Source: an uncultured Mollicutes bacterium
Lineage (GTDB): Bacteria; Bacillota_I; Bacilli_A; RFN20; CAG-826
Assembly (NCBI GenBank): GCA_900545015.1
Contig: UQXJ01000001.1
Span: 1-64,000, forward strand
Direction of reading: 5' to 3'
Length of the DNA stretch: 64,000 nucleotides
A program made the position numbers and the translations under genes. The notes below the pieces were generated by a model. It had not been told where the DNA came from. It saw only the letters and a program-made list of their open reading frames with translations, and made no database searches. The stretch's first letter is position 1. Each line of letters begins with the position of its first letter. This document shows positions 1-8,024 of this stretch, in pieces.

Positions 1-332
1 AAGCAATCTTGATATTGATTGGGCTGCCAAATCTTACGAGTACATTAGAATTAGCAATTCATCAACCACTTAATCAAAGAATAAGTTCAAAAGCCATTTT
101 TGAACCAATGTCTCAAAATGAAGCTAAAAATTACATCGAAACGAAAATCGAAAAAGCTGGTTCAAACCTATCATATTTCGATCCCGAAGCAATCGAAGCT
201 ACTATTAACGGAGGAAAAGGTATTCCAAGAATTATAGATCGAATCATGGATAAATCGTTAATGCTAGCGGACAACATGGAAATGAACAGGATAACATTGG
301 AATTGGTTAAAAAAGTAATTCAAACATTATAA
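1..332 (+). CDS. 3' end of an ExeA/TniB-like AAA+ ATPase (partial, cut by window edge)
   Basis: The frame is open from the first bases (codon phase begins at base 3) and stops at 330-332, so only about 110 C-terminal residues are visible. They resemble the end of ExeA/TniB/IstB-type AAA+ ATPases: an LIGLPNL strand, a QRISSKAIFEPMS segment like the conserved Q-R-I element before the lid, an FDPEAIEAI-like helix, and a PRIIDRIMDKSL sensor-2 region. In Firmicutes such ATPases often partner an rve-type DDE transposase as the target-selection or activator subunit. The Walker motifs would lie outside the window. A good terminator follows directly, and a relic of an unrelated transposase lies 200 bp downstream, so this edge looks like a mobile-DNA patch. 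The family call is by pattern and moderately sure. Confidence 0.6.
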   Translation, partial: AILILIGLPNLTSTLELAIHQPLNQRISSKAIFEPMSQNEAKNYIETKIEKAGSNLSYFDPEAIEATINGGKGIPRIIDRIMDKSLMLADNMEMNRITLELVKKVIQTL

Positions 333-382
333 AGCACATTAAATAATGTGAATAATTTATCACATTATTTGGTGCTTTTTTT
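332..382 (+). terminator. Rho-independent terminator after the ATPase fragment
   Basis: AAGCAC (332-337) pairs with GTGCTT (372-377) and AATAATGTGA (342-351) pairs with TCACATTATT (360-369), giving a long interrupted hairpin followed by a run of T. It starts at the stop codon of the ATPase fragment. Confidence 0.8.
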
Positions 383-527
383 CTGCTGATGAATGTATCT
401 TATTGTTTTTTTACTTCACGTAAAATTGTAGGAGAGTTTTACAAGCATGGTGCGTCCTCAAAATATTTGAAGAAAAAATCATCAAATAAAGTGATAAATT
501 CTTCCTCAAATAATCTGACTAGCCACA

Positions 528-938
528 ATGTACTGTAAAAGATTTATGAGGGTCCTCGATGAGGATTTCAAAATCTTCGAAAATAATCTTGAATTTCTTA
601 AGCTAAAACAAGAATCAGAGAATAATTTATTAAGTCCAGAAGGAATAGAAATAAGAGTAAATAGATCTATTCAAGTGGAAGGTGCTTTCGGTAATGAAAA
701 GCAAAATAGGAATTATGATAGATTAAGGAGACGCAGGATGGTTCCGGTAACATCTGAAATATTTTGCACTTTACTTGGCAGCAATTTAAAGAAATATTTT
801 AGATACATTGCTCAAAATAGAATGCCAAGTTTTCGGACTGCTCCATCTGGCTTAGCTGCTGAAAATTTTAAGAAGCCTTCTGCGAAAAAGTTATCGAAAA
901 AAGGAAAACGAATAAACGCAAAAACTTATAAAAATTAA
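528..938 (+). pseudogene. IS1182-type DDE transposase, C-terminal remnant
   Basis: The 136 codons contain the hallmark end of IS1182-family transposases: YCKRFMRVLDEDFKIFE-like lead-in, LLSPEGIEIRVNRS and then the invariant RSIQVEGAFG block with the catalytic-region Glu, followed by a K-Q...NYDRLRRRR segment and a final Leu/Asn-rich helix (LLGSNLKKYF). A complete transposase of this family has roughly 450-550 residues, so about three quarters of the N-terminal part is gone; an in-frame TGA at 516-518 lies just upstream and no matching frame continues into 384-527. The nearby 3' hairpin (981-1033) resembles the terminal repeat/terminator of such elements. It cannot transpose by itself. The intervening 384-527 holds no gene I can identify. 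Confidence 0.75.
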
Positions 939-980
939 ACATACTTTAGTATGTTTAAAAACTAAAATTTAAGATGAAAA

Positions 981-1033
981 AAAAGAGGCTGTTTTTACCT
1001 AGTTATCAATCTAGTTTTTCAACAGCCCCTTTT
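981..1033. terminator. Bidirectional hairpin, terminator of rarA and probable IS end
   Basis: AAAAGAGGCTGTT pairs with AACAGCCCCTTTT (one mismatch) around a loop of about 28 nt, with A and T runs on the outer sides so that it can terminate from both strands. It touches the rarA stop codon at 1032-1034. Terminal sequences with GAGGCTGT are typical for IS1182-like elements, so this may be the right end of the decayed insertion sequence reused as a terminator; that part is inference. Confidence 0.6.
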
Positions 1034-2306
1034 AATTTGGATATTTTTCTTTTAAATCTTTAATATTCTTTGACTTATAAAGCGAAGAATATTTTTTATA
1101 TTGTTCATTTAAGAACTTTTCATAACTGGATTCAGCATTGGTGTTTGGAATAAAGAACTTAACATTTTTTATAAGTTCAGGCAAATATTGAAGATGTGGC
1201 CAAACATTTGGATAATCATATGGATATTTATCTTCATCAGCGATATTTATAGGAGTAAGTCTTAAATAATCAAGAACACCTAAAGGCATTTCTTTATTAA
1301 AATCCATAGCTCTTTCAATAGACAAGCATGCTGATTTCGATTTTGGAGATAAACATAAATCAACAATAGCAACGCTTAAAGGTATGATTGCTTCTGGTAA
1401 ACCTACAGTATATGCGCTATCAATTGCTATTTTTGTTCTCATGCATGCTTGAGGGTTTGCAATTCCAATATCTTCATAAGCAGTAACTAAAAGCCTTCTA
1501 GTAAGACTTTCTAAATCACCAGCAATTAATAATCTTGATGCATAGTAAATTGCAGCATTAACATCGCTACCTCTAATTGATTTTTGAAGTGCGCTGACTG
1601 CATCATAATGCCCATCATCATCACTATCTATGCTTGAATTTGGAACTTTAACAATTGTTTTAGTTTTTTCTAATGTTATTTTTTCATTAGTAAAGTTAAT
1701 ATATAAAATTTCTAAAAAGTTAAGAGCAAATCTAAAATCACCATTTGACTGTTTAGCAATATACATTAGTGATTCATCATCAATAACAATTTTATTTTGA
1801 AGTCCATTAGGAGAAGCTATTGCTCTTTTTAAACCAAACACAATCTCTTCATTTGTTAACTTTTTAACTTCTAAAAGATGAGTTCTTGATCGAATCGCTT
1901 TATTAATTGAAATATAAGGATTAGCAGTAGTTGCTCCAATTAAATAGATTGTTCCGTCTTCAACACTAGGAAGTAAGATATCTTGCTTATCTTTATTTAA
2001 TCTATGAATTTCGTCAATTATTAAAATTGAACATTCATAATGTTTGCTTTCTTCAATAGCATCAACAATGTCTTTTTTATTTGAAGTAACTGCGTTTATT
2101 TTTGTAAAATGAGCGCCAATAGAATTTGCATAACATTCAGCAATTGTTGTTTTTCCTGTTCCAGGTTCACCAAAAAGAATAAAAGATACAGGGGTTTTCT
2201 TGTTTACACTATTAGTGAGAAATCCGTGTTCACCAATTAATTCTTTTTGCCCAATAACATCGCTAAGTTTATTTGGACGCATTCTAAAAGCGAGTGGTTT
2301 AATCAT
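1032..2306 (-). CDS. rarA: Replication-associated recombination protein A (AAA+ ATPase)
   Basis: RarA/MgsA is a clamp-loader-like AAA+ ATPase acting at stalled or gapped replication forks. The protein opens with KPLAFRMRP..LSDVIGQ, the family signature, has a Walker A GEPGTGKTT at about residues 46-54, Walker B LIIDEIHR near 94-101, the sensor-1 GATT..NP motif, and the C-terminal RarA tetramerisation region (LTRRLLVTAYEDIG, PLGVLDYLRLTP). Length (about 424 aa) fits the family. I place the start at the ATG at 2306-2304: homologues begin MxPLAxRMRP, and a TATAAT box (2318-2313) lies exactly 6 nt upstream, which would make the mRNA leaderless. A start 15 nt earlier (2321) has AAGGTG before it but overlaps that -10 box. 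Divergent from dtd. Confidence 0.93.
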   Translation of the reverse strand: MIKPLAFRMRPNKLSDVIGQKELIGEHGFLTNSVNKKTPVSFILFGEPGTGKTTIAECYANSIGAHFTKINAVTSNKKDIVDAIEESKHYECSILIIDEIHRLNKDKQDILLPSVEDGTIYLIGATTANPYISINKAIRSRTHLLEVKKLTNEEIVFGLKRAIASPNGLQNKIVIDDESLMYIAKQSNGDFRFALNFLEILYINFTNEKITLEKTKTIVKVPNSSIDSDDDGHYDAVSALQKSIRGSDVNAAIYYASRLLIAGDLESLTRRLLVTAYEDIGIANPQACMRTKIAIDSAYTVGLPEAIIPLSVAIVDLCLSPKSKSACLSIERAMDFNKEMPLGVLDYLRLTPINIADEDKYPYDYPNVWPHLQYLPELIKNVKFFIPNTNAESSYEKFLNEQYKKYSSLYKSKNIKDLKEKYPN

Positions 2307-2312
2307 GAAAAC

Positions 2313-2343
2313 ATTATACATTAAACACCTTATTTTGTATAAT
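2313..2343. promoter_or_regulatory. Divergent promoter region of rarA and dtd with two -10 boxes
   Basis: On the minus strand TATAAT occupies 2318-2313, 6 nt before the rarA ATG. On the plus strand TATAAT occupies 2338-2343, 7 nt before the dtd ATG at 2351. Neither gene has room for a 5' leader if these are the boxes used. No clear TTGACA-type -35 box is seen for either direction. Confidence 0.55.
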
Positions 2344-2350
2344 TAAGTCT

Positions 2351-2803
2351 ATGAAAATCGTATTACAAGAAGTAGTTAAAGCAAGCGTTGAAATTAATGA
2401 GAAAATATATTCTTCAATTGGGAAGGGATATTTATTATTAGTTTCTTTTACAAATGATGATAATAAAGAAATTATCGATAAAATGATTGAAAAGGTCATT
2501 AAGTTAAGAATCTTTTTAGATGAGAATGGAAAAACAAATTTATCACTTAAAGATGTTGGTGGAGAAATTTTAAGTGTTTCTCAATTTACAATTTATGCTG
2601 ATATTCATAAAGGAAATAGGCCAAGCTATGTAAATTGCTTAAGACCAGATGAAGCAACACTTTTATATGATTATTTCAATGAAAAAATTGCTACATATGG
2701 TTTCCCAGTTAAAACTGGTGTTTTCGGTGCAGACATGAAAGTACATTTAATTAATGATGGCCCATATACTCTTGTAATTGATAGCAAAGAATTAGGTTTT
2801 TAA
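2351..2803 (+). CDS. dtd: D-aminoacyl-tRNA deacylase
   Basis: Dtd hydrolyses D-amino acids from mischarged tRNAs. The 150-residue protein is full length and carries the family blocks: VLQEVVKASVEI at the N terminus, the active-site strand LSVSQFTIYAD (SQFT motif), KGNRPSY, and TGVFGADMKV...NDGPYT near the C terminus, equivalent to the cross-subunit Gly-cisPro region (here GPYT; usually GPVT). It stands immediately before mnmA with one base between stop and start, so the two are cotranscribed. The mRNA is probably leaderless, because TATAAT at 2338-2343 lies 7 nt before the ATG and no Shine-Dalgarno sequence is visible. Confidence 0.95.
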   Translation: MKIVLQEVVKASVEINEKIYSSIGKGYLLLVSFTNDDNKEIIDKMIEKVIKLRIFLDENGKTNLSLKDVGGEILSVSQFTIYADIHKGNRPSYVNCLRPDEATLLYDYFNEKIATYGFPVKTGVFGADMKVHLINDGPYTLVIDSKELGF

Positions 2804-2804
2804 T

Positions 2805-3935
2805 ATGAAAGTAATGTTAGGTTTAAGTGGCGGTGTTGATAGTGCAGTTGCTGCATATTTATTAAAGAAACAAGGATACGAAGTTGTTTGTTGCTTTATG
2901 AGAAATTGGGATTCAATGGCAAATAATGATTTACTTGGAAATCCTACAATTAACGATTCAATGTGCCCACAAGAAAAGGATTATCATGATGCATGTGCAG
3001 TAGCTGAAAAGCTTGGCTTAAAAATGCTTAGAGTTGATTTTGTTAAAGAATATTGGGACAATGTTTTTACATATTTTTTAAGTGAATATAAAAAAGGAAG
3101 AACACCAAATCCTGATGTTTTTTGCAATAAATACATTAAGTTTGGACCATTTTTAGATTTTGCTAAAAAAGAAGGCTGCGATATGATTGCAATGGGTCAT
3201 TATGCTAAACGTGTAGATAAAGATGGCAAAACATATTTATTAAAAGCAAGCGATTTAAATAAAGATCAAACATATTTTTTAAGTCAAATTTCTTTAGAAC
3301 AATTAAAATCTTGTTTATTTCCTCTTGGAGATATTAGTAAACCTGAAGTAAGAAAAATTGCTCATGAACTTGATTTAGAAACAGTAGAAGATAAAAAAGA
3401 TTCTACAGGTGTATGTTTTATTGGCGAAAGAAATTTCAAAGAGTTTTTAATGAATTATTTACCTGCTAAAAAAGGTGATATTGTAGATATTGATTCAGGA
3501 AAAGTCATTGGAAAACATGATGGAGTTTTATATTATACACTCGGTCAAAGAAAAGGATTAGGAATCGGTGGTATTAATGGTTTGCCATCAAAAGGTTGGT
3601 TTGTTTGTAAAAAAGATGTTATTAAAAATATTTTATATGTTGGCAGTGGAAGTGAAGACGATCATCTATTTAGCGATTTAAGTATCATAGATAATATCAA
3701 TTTATTTAATGGTCCTATTCCTGATGGAACTCATATTAACGTTAAATTCAGATATAGACAAAGTGATTTAGGTGTAACTGTTTATAACATACCAGATGGA
3801 AAAATTAAGTTAGTTCATGACACTCCATATAAAGCTGTAACTCCTGGACAAGCATGTGTTTTCTATGATGGAGATATTTGCCTTGGTGGTGGCTTAATTG
3901 ACAAAACATATCGTAATGGAAAACTACTAAATTAA
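2805..3935 (+). CDS. mnmA: tRNA-specific 2-thiouridylase
   Basis: MnmA adds the 2-thio group to the wobble U34 of tRNA Lys, Glu and Gln using ATP and relayed sulfur. The PP-loop SGGVDS is at residues 8-13; the two catalytic cysteines are present as C107 (NPDVFCNKYIKF) and C204 (DSTGVCFIGERNF); the HYAKR and YFLSQ motifs and the C-terminal beta-barrel with PGQACVFYDG are all intact. At 376 residues it has the usual length. It follows dtd by one base. The last sense codons of the gene already form the first unit of the 11-bp repeat array that begins at 3924. Confidence 0.96.
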   Translation: MKVMLGLSGGVDSAVAAYLLKKQGYEVVCCFMRNWDSMANNDLLGNPTINDSMCPQEKDYHDACAVAEKLGLKMLRVDFVKEYWDNVFTYFLSEYKKGRTPNPDVFCNKYIKFGPFLDFAKKEGCDMIAMGHYAKRVDKDGKTYLLKASDLNKDQTYFLSQISLEQLKSCLFPLGDISKPEVRKIAHELDLETVEDKKDSTGVCFIGERNFKEFLMNYLPAKKGDIVDIDSGKVIGKHDGVLYYTLGQRKGLGIGGINGLPSKGWFVCKKDVIKNILYVGSGSEDDHLFSDLSIIDNINLFNGPIPDGTHINVKFRYRQSDLGVTVYNIPDGKIKLVHDTPYKAVTPGQACVFYDGDICLGGGLIDKTYRNGKLLN

Positions 3936-3967
3936 TACTAATTTGCTACTAATAATCTACTAAAATT
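3924..3967 (-). repeat. 11-bp-period TAGTAG array 1 (4 units)
   Basis: On the plus strand the core TACTA (TAGTA on the minus strand) recurs with its unit starting at 3924, 3935, 3946 and 3957, exactly 11 bp apart, as CTACTAA, ATACTAA, CTACTAA, CTACTAA. The first unit lies inside the 3' end of mnmA, the rest between mnmA and its terminator. One of seven such arrays in the window. Confidence 0.9.
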
Positions 3968-3970
3968 AAG

Positions 3971-4009
3971 TTACTTTACTATAAATTAAAAATTGTAAAG
4001 TAATTTTTT
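3971..4009 (+). terminator. Terminator of dtd-mnmA
   Basis: TTACTTTAC (3971-3979) pairs perfectly with GTAAAGTAA (3995-4003), followed by six T. The stem is A/T-rich but 9 bp long. Confidence 0.6.
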
Positions 4010-4088
4010 ATATTTTTTATTAAATTTAAAGTTTATTTTATGCTTGAATGTAGTAAACTTTATTTAGAGTCGATGGAGGAAATATAAT

Positions 4089-4700
4089 ATGGCTAAAAAA
4101 TCAAAAAAGAAAGGCCTAGGTAGCAAAGTAGTACTAATAATTTCTACAGCTATTTTTGTTATTGGGCTAATTTGTTTCTTTGCAATTTATGGAGCAGCTG
4201 GTGTAACTAGTATTAATGTAGTTAAAACTAACGCTTTAGGCAAAGAAACAAGTACAACAACAACTTTAATGTTCGCTGGCTTAGCAGCATTATTTGGTGG
4301 AGATGCAAAAGTTTCTATGTCGGTAAGTTCAACAGTTGAAGCTCTTAACAAAGGTACAACAGATTTAGGAACTCTTACATTAGCATTTAACTATGGAACA
4401 TTTATTGCTTTAATGCTTGTCCTTGTTGGGTTTGTATTATTTGTCGCAACTTATAAAAACAAATTATGTCAATTAGTCTCAACACTTTTATTAGTTTCTG
4501 GAGCAATAGTATTGTTCTGTAGTGGTGCAATTTTTGCTGGAATTAATGCTGATACTGTAGAACCATTCATTAAACTTCATAGTGCAATTGGACAACAAGC
4601 AACAATCGATATTGGTTCAATGATACTTGGAATTTCAAGTGGTTTAATTGGATTATTCAATCTTTTCCATTTAGTTCTTTTATTAGCAAAAGGTAAATAA
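4089..4700 (+). CDS. Unrecognised four-helix membrane protein
   Basis: I do not recognise the family. The 203-residue protein starts with a very basic cytoplasmic tail (KKSKKKGLGSK), then a first membrane helix at about 13-35, a Ser/Thr-rich stretch at about 45-95 that is probably external, and three further hydrophobic helices at about 105-125, 130-152 and 174-199, ending in a short basic tail. Basic residues at both ends suggest N-in/C-in topology. A Shine-Dalgarno GGAGGA stands 9 nt before the ATG. It is flanked by terminators on both sides and is thus a single-gene unit between mnmA and the alaS T-box. No catalytic motif is visible. Confidence 0.75.
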   Translation: MAKKSKKKGLGSKVVLIISTAIFVIGLICFFAIYGAAGVTSINVVKTNALGKETSTTTTLMFAGLAALFGGDAKVSMSVSSTVEALNKGTTDLGTLTLAFNYGTFIALMLVLVGFVLFVATYKNKLCQLVSTLLLVSGAIVLFCSGAIFAGINADTVEPFIKLHSAIGQQATIDIGSMILGISSGLIGLFNLFHLVLLLAKGK

Positions 4701-4725
4701 TTAATTTATAAAATTTTATAATTTT

Positions 4726-4752
4726 AGGGCTCAGCAAAATGAGTCCTTTTTT
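4726..4752 (+). terminator. Terminator of the membrane-protein gene
   Basis: AGGGCTC (4726-4732) pairs with GAGTCCT (4741-4747, one G-T pair), loop AGCAAAAT, followed by a T run. Confidence 0.8.
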
Positions 4753-4753
4753 C

Positions 4754-4782
4754 TTGCTTTTATCCACTTTAAATAATATAAT
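4754..4782 (+). promoter_or_regulatory. Sigma-A-type promoter of the alaS leader
   Basis: TTGCTT at 4754-4759 and TATAAT at 4777-4782 with a 17-bp spacer; transcription should start near 4789, just before the T-box. Confidence 0.75.
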
Positions 4783-4788
4783 TTGGGC

Positions 4789-4995
4789 GGAAAGAGATAA
4801 GAAACTTGTTTCGTAGAGAGTCGCACATGGTGAAAAGCGATAAAGAAGTACTTATCAGCCATTCCTGTATAAAGTGGTTAAGAGCCCGTTTAACGCGTTA
4901 AGTTTATTAATTGAGTGCTTATTTTATTAAGAAATAGGATGGTACCGCGATATATTCGTTCCTAGGTTTATACTAGGATTTTTTTATTTTTAAGG
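4789..4995 (+). promoter_or_regulatory. T-box riboswitch controlling alaS
   Basis: T-box leaders sense uncharged tRNA and switch between antiterminator and terminator. Visible parts: the Stem I AGAGAG bulge followed by TGGTGAAAAGCG of the distal region (about 4815-4840); a GCC (4858-4860), an Ala codon followed by A, in the 3' side of Stem I where the specifier belongs; the T-box sequence AGGATGGTACCGCG at 4936-4949 (consensus AGGGTGG; one change); and a terminator hairpin TCCTAG/CTAGGA (4960-4978) with a long T run. The leader lies immediately before an alanyl-tRNA synthetase gene, which agrees with the Ala specifier. Confidence 0.93.
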
Positions 4996-5005
4996 AGATA
5001 AATTT

Positions 5006-7597
5006 ATGAGATTTATGACATCAGAAGAAATCAGAATGACTTGGCTTAATTTCTTTAAAGAAAGAGGACATATGATTGAACCAGGCGCAAGTTTAATTCC
5101 TCATAATGACCCAAGTTTACTTTGGATAAACGCAGGTGTTGCTGCATTAAAGAAATACTTTGATGGTAGTGAAATACCTGAATGTAAGAGAATTACAAAT
5201 GTTCAAAAATGTATTAGAACAAACGATATTGAAAATGTTGGTAAAACTGCAAGACACCATACATTTTTTGAAATGCTTGGCAACTTTTCAATCGGAGATT
5301 ATTTTAGAAAAGAAGTTATACATTGGGCTTTCGAAATTTTAACAAGTGAAAAATATTTTGGAATGCCAAAAGAAAAACTTTATATAACATACCATCCAAC
5401 TGATTTAGAAGCTAAAAAATATTGGATTGAAGCTGGTATGGAAGAAAGTCATTTAATTCCTTTAGAAGGAAACTTCTGGCAAATTGGTGAAGGACCTTGT
5501 GGACCTAATACTGAAGTATTCTTTGATAGAGGAGAAAAATGGGATAAAGACAATATTGGTGTTGACCTTATTAGAAAAGATATTGAAAATGATAGATACA
5601 TTGAAATTTGGGGTATTGTTTTCTCACAATTCAACGCTGTAAATGGTTTAAAAAGAGAAGACTATAAAGAACTCCCACATAAAAATATTGATACTGGCGC
5701 AGGCCTTGAAAGAATTTGCTGTGTCTTGCAAAACACAGAAACAAATTTTGAAACAGACTTATTTATGCCAATTATTAAAGCTACACAAAAAATTACAAAT
5801 AAGCCATATGAAGGAAAATATTTAATGCCTTATAGAGTAATTGCTGATCACATCAGAACATGTACATTTGCTTTAGCTGATGGTGAAACATTCTCTAACG
5901 AAGGAAGAGGATATGTATTAAGAAGATTACTTAGAAGAGCTATGCGTTATGCTCAAAAATTAGATTTATACGAACCATTCCTTTATAAATTAGTTGATTC
6001 AGTTGTTGATGTAATGAAATGCTTCTATCCTTATTTAGTTGATAAGAAAGAATTCGTTAAAAAGATTATTAAGGGCGAAGAAGAAAGATTCATTAAAACA
6101 CTTAAAAATGGTGAAACATTATTAAGCGAATTTATTGAAAACAAAAAAGAATTAAGTGGCGAAGAAGCATTTAAACTTTACGACACATTCGGATTCCCAA
6201 TCGAATTAACAAAAGAAATGTGCGAAGATGCTGGTGTTACAATAGATATGGATGGCTTCAAAGAGTGCTTAAATAAACAAAAAGAACTCGCTAGAGCATC
6301 TAGAAAGAATATTGAATCATTTAATAAACAATCAAAGGATTTATTAGATTTTAAAGAACCAAGTGAATATACATATAGTGATGATACTGTAGAAGGTAAA
6401 GTTATTGGACTATTCAAAGATGGTGTTAAAGTCGATTCAATTGAAGATGAAGGCGAAGTTGCGTTTGATGTAACTAATTTCTACGCTGAAATGGGTGGAC
6501 AAGTTGCTGATACTGGTTTCATTGAAAATAAAAAAACAAGAGCAAACGTTATTAATGTAACAAAAGCTCCAAATAAAGAGCATTTACATCATGTTAAAGT
6601 TTTATACGGAAGTATTAAACTCGGTGATAGAATGTCTTTAAATGTTGATAAAAATAGACATTTCTCTATCATGAAAAATCATAGTGCTACACACTTATTA
6701 CAAAGTGCACTTATTGAAGTATTAGGTGACGAATGTAAGCAAAAAGGTAGCTTCGTAAATGATGAATATTTAAGATTCGACTTCTCATTCTTAAGAAAGA
6801 TTGATTCAACTGAAATTAAGAAAATCGAAAGAAAAGTCAATGAATTTATAAAAGAAGGAATTGAAGAAAAAACAGTTGTACTTCCAATCGAAGAAGCAAA
6901 GAAACTCAATGCAATCTCATTATTTGATGAAAAATATGGTGATAGTGTTAGAGTAGTTGAGTTTGGTGATGTATCAAAAGAATTCTGCGGTGGGACACAT
7001 GTTAAAAATACAAGTGATATTGGACTTTTTAAAATCATTAGCGAAGGTTCAATTTCAAGTGGCGTAAGAAGAATTGAAGCTCGTACTTCTCTTGCTGCTT
7101 ATGAATATTTAGTAAATAGAGAAGATGTTCTTAATTCAGCTGAAGAATTTGAAAACGTTAAAACGGACGCTGAATTCTTACCTAAATTAACTGCACTTCA
7201 AAGCGAGATAAATCAAGAAATTGCTAAGAATAAAACTTTATTAACAAAGATGGCAAACCTCTATGCTAAAACACTTGTTGGCGATTTAGACAATAACGGT
7301 TCAGTTATTTCTTATTTCGATGAATTTGAAAGAGATGGATTATTAAACATGATTGACGCTCTTAAAGCTAATAGAACTGATTATGTTATTTGTTTAATTG
7401 GAAACGAAAATGGCAAACATCCATTAATTGTTGCTGTAAGCGATTCTAATATTAAAAAAGGAATTAAGGCTGGAGATATCGTAAAGAAAATTTCAAGCGT
7501 TTTAGGAGGAAATGGTGGAGGAAGACCAAACCTTGCTCAAGGAAACGTAATTGATATTTCAAAACTTTCTCAAATTAATTTAAAGAATTTATTATAA
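5006..7597 (+). CDS. alaS: Alanyl-tRNA synthetase
   Basis: Class II synthetase that charges tRNA Ala and hydrolyses mischarged Ser/Gly-tRNA Ala. The catalytic core occupies about residues 1-460 (RHHTFFEMLGNFSIGDYF, GEGPCGPNTEVFFD, GAGLERI); the editing domain carries the zinc motif H559-x3-H563 (HSATH) and C661-x3-H665 (CGGTH); the C-terminal oligomerisation domain ends with the Gly-rich GGNGGGRPNLAQGN. The 863 residues are the usual length. A strong AAGGAG Shine-Dalgarno stands 9 nt before the ATG (taaggagataaattt). Expression is set by the T-box upstream. ruvX follows 7 nt after the stop, as in Bacilli. Confidence 0.97.
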   Translation: MRFMTSEEIRMTWLNFFKERGHMIEPGASLIPHNDPSLLWINAGVAALKKYFDGSEIPECKRITNVQKCIRTNDIENVGKTARHHTFFEMLGNFSIGDYFRKEVIHWAFEILTSEKYFGMPKEKLYITYHPTDLEAKKYWIEAGMEESHLIPLEGNFWQIGEGPCGPNTEVFFDRGEKWDKDNIGVDLIRKDIENDRYIEIWGIVFSQFNAVNGLKREDYKELPHKNIDTGAGLERICCVLQNTETNFETDLFMPIIKATQKITNKPYEGKYLMPYRVIADHIRTCTFALADGETFSNEGRGYVLRRLLRRAMRYAQKLDLYEPFLYKLVDSVVDVMKCFYPYLVDKKEFVKKIIKGEEERFIKTLKNGETLLSEFIENKKELSGEEAFKLYDTFGFPIELTKEMCEDAGVTIDMDGFKECLNKQKELARASRKNIESFNKQSKDLLDFKEPSEYTYSDDTVEGKVIGLFKDGVKVDSIEDEGEVAFDVTNFYAEMGGQVADTGFIENKKTRANVINVTKAPNKEHLHHVKVLYGSIKLGDRMSLNVDKNRHFSIMKNHSATHLLQSALIEVLGDECKQKGSFVNDEYLRFDFSFLRKIDSTEIKKIERKVNEFIKEGIEEKTVVLPIEEAKKLNAISLFDEKYGDSVRVVEFGDVSKEFCGGTHVKNTSDIGLFKIISEGSISSGVRRIEARTSLAAYEYLVNREDVLNSAEEFENVKTDAEFLPKLTALQSEINQEIAKNKTLLTKMANLYAKTLVGDLDNNGSVISYFDEFERDGLLNMIDALKANRTDYVICLIGNENGKHPLIVAVSDSNIKKGIKAGDIVKKISSVLGGNGGGRPNLAQGNVIDISKLSQINLKNLL

Positions 7598-7604
7598 TTA
7601 ATTT

Positions 7605-8024
7605 ATGGAAAGATATATCGGACTAGATTTAGGAACAAAAAGTTTAGGAATAGCTTCATCTGATTCTTTAGGAATTGTTCATCCTAAAGAAAACTATAAC
7701 TTTGAAAAAGGAAATTATAAAAAAGCAAGAGAACATCTTCTTGATATACTTGAAATAGAGAATATTAAGAACGTTGTTCTTGGATTTCCAAGAAGATTGG
7801 ATTTAAGCGAAGGCGATAGATGCGAATCTGTTAAAAGATTTGCTGATGATTTAAAACTTGCTAAGCCTAATTTAACGATTTATTTTATTGATGAAAGCTA
7901 CACAACTATCGAGGCTAGAGAAAGGCTAAGAGAAGAAGGCTTAAAAGAAGATAAAATAAAGAAAATAATTGATATGATGAGCGCTGTCATTATATTAGAA
8001 GACTTTTTAAGGAGTAAGAAATAA
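7605..8024 (+). CDS. ruvX: RuvX/YqgF-type Holliday junction resolvase-like nuclease (pre-16S rRNA processing)
   Basis: RNase H-fold nuclease implicated in 16S rRNA 5'-end maturation. Acidic residues expected for the family are present: the DLG of GLDLGTKSLGIA near residue 8, the Glu of FIDESYTTIEA in the middle, and an Asp in the final DMMSAVIILEDFL helix. The 139-residue length is typical. It sits between alaS and a DUF1292 gene, the conserved Bacilli order, and its stop codon overlaps the next ATG by one base. TATAAT at 7593-7598 overlaps the alaS stop and lies 6 nt before the ATG, so besides read-through from alaS there may be an internal promoter producing a leaderless message. Confidence 0.93.
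   Translation: MERYIGLDLGTKSLGIASSDSLGIVHPKENYNFEKGNYKKAREHLLDILEIENIKNVVLGFPRRLDLSEGDRCESVKRFADDLKLAKPNLTIYFIDESYTTIEARERLREEGLKEDKIKKIIDMMSAVIILEDFLRSKK

Noticed and set aside
384..527. N-terminal remainder of the IS1182 transposase upstream of 528
   Set aside because: No frame gives recognisable transposase sequence; stops in all frames.
2307..2321. rarA start at 2321 (AAGGTG ribosome binding site)
   Set aside because: It would overlap the TATAAT at 2318-2313, and homologues start MxPLAxRMRP; still kept as an alternative.
6679..7038. Open frame on the minus strand inside alaS
   Set aside because: Shadow of a real gene in an A/T-rich genome; no ribosome binding site, low-complexity Ser/Phe/Leu-rich translation. 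The same holds for other antisense frames inside dnaK, dnaJ, parC and deoB.
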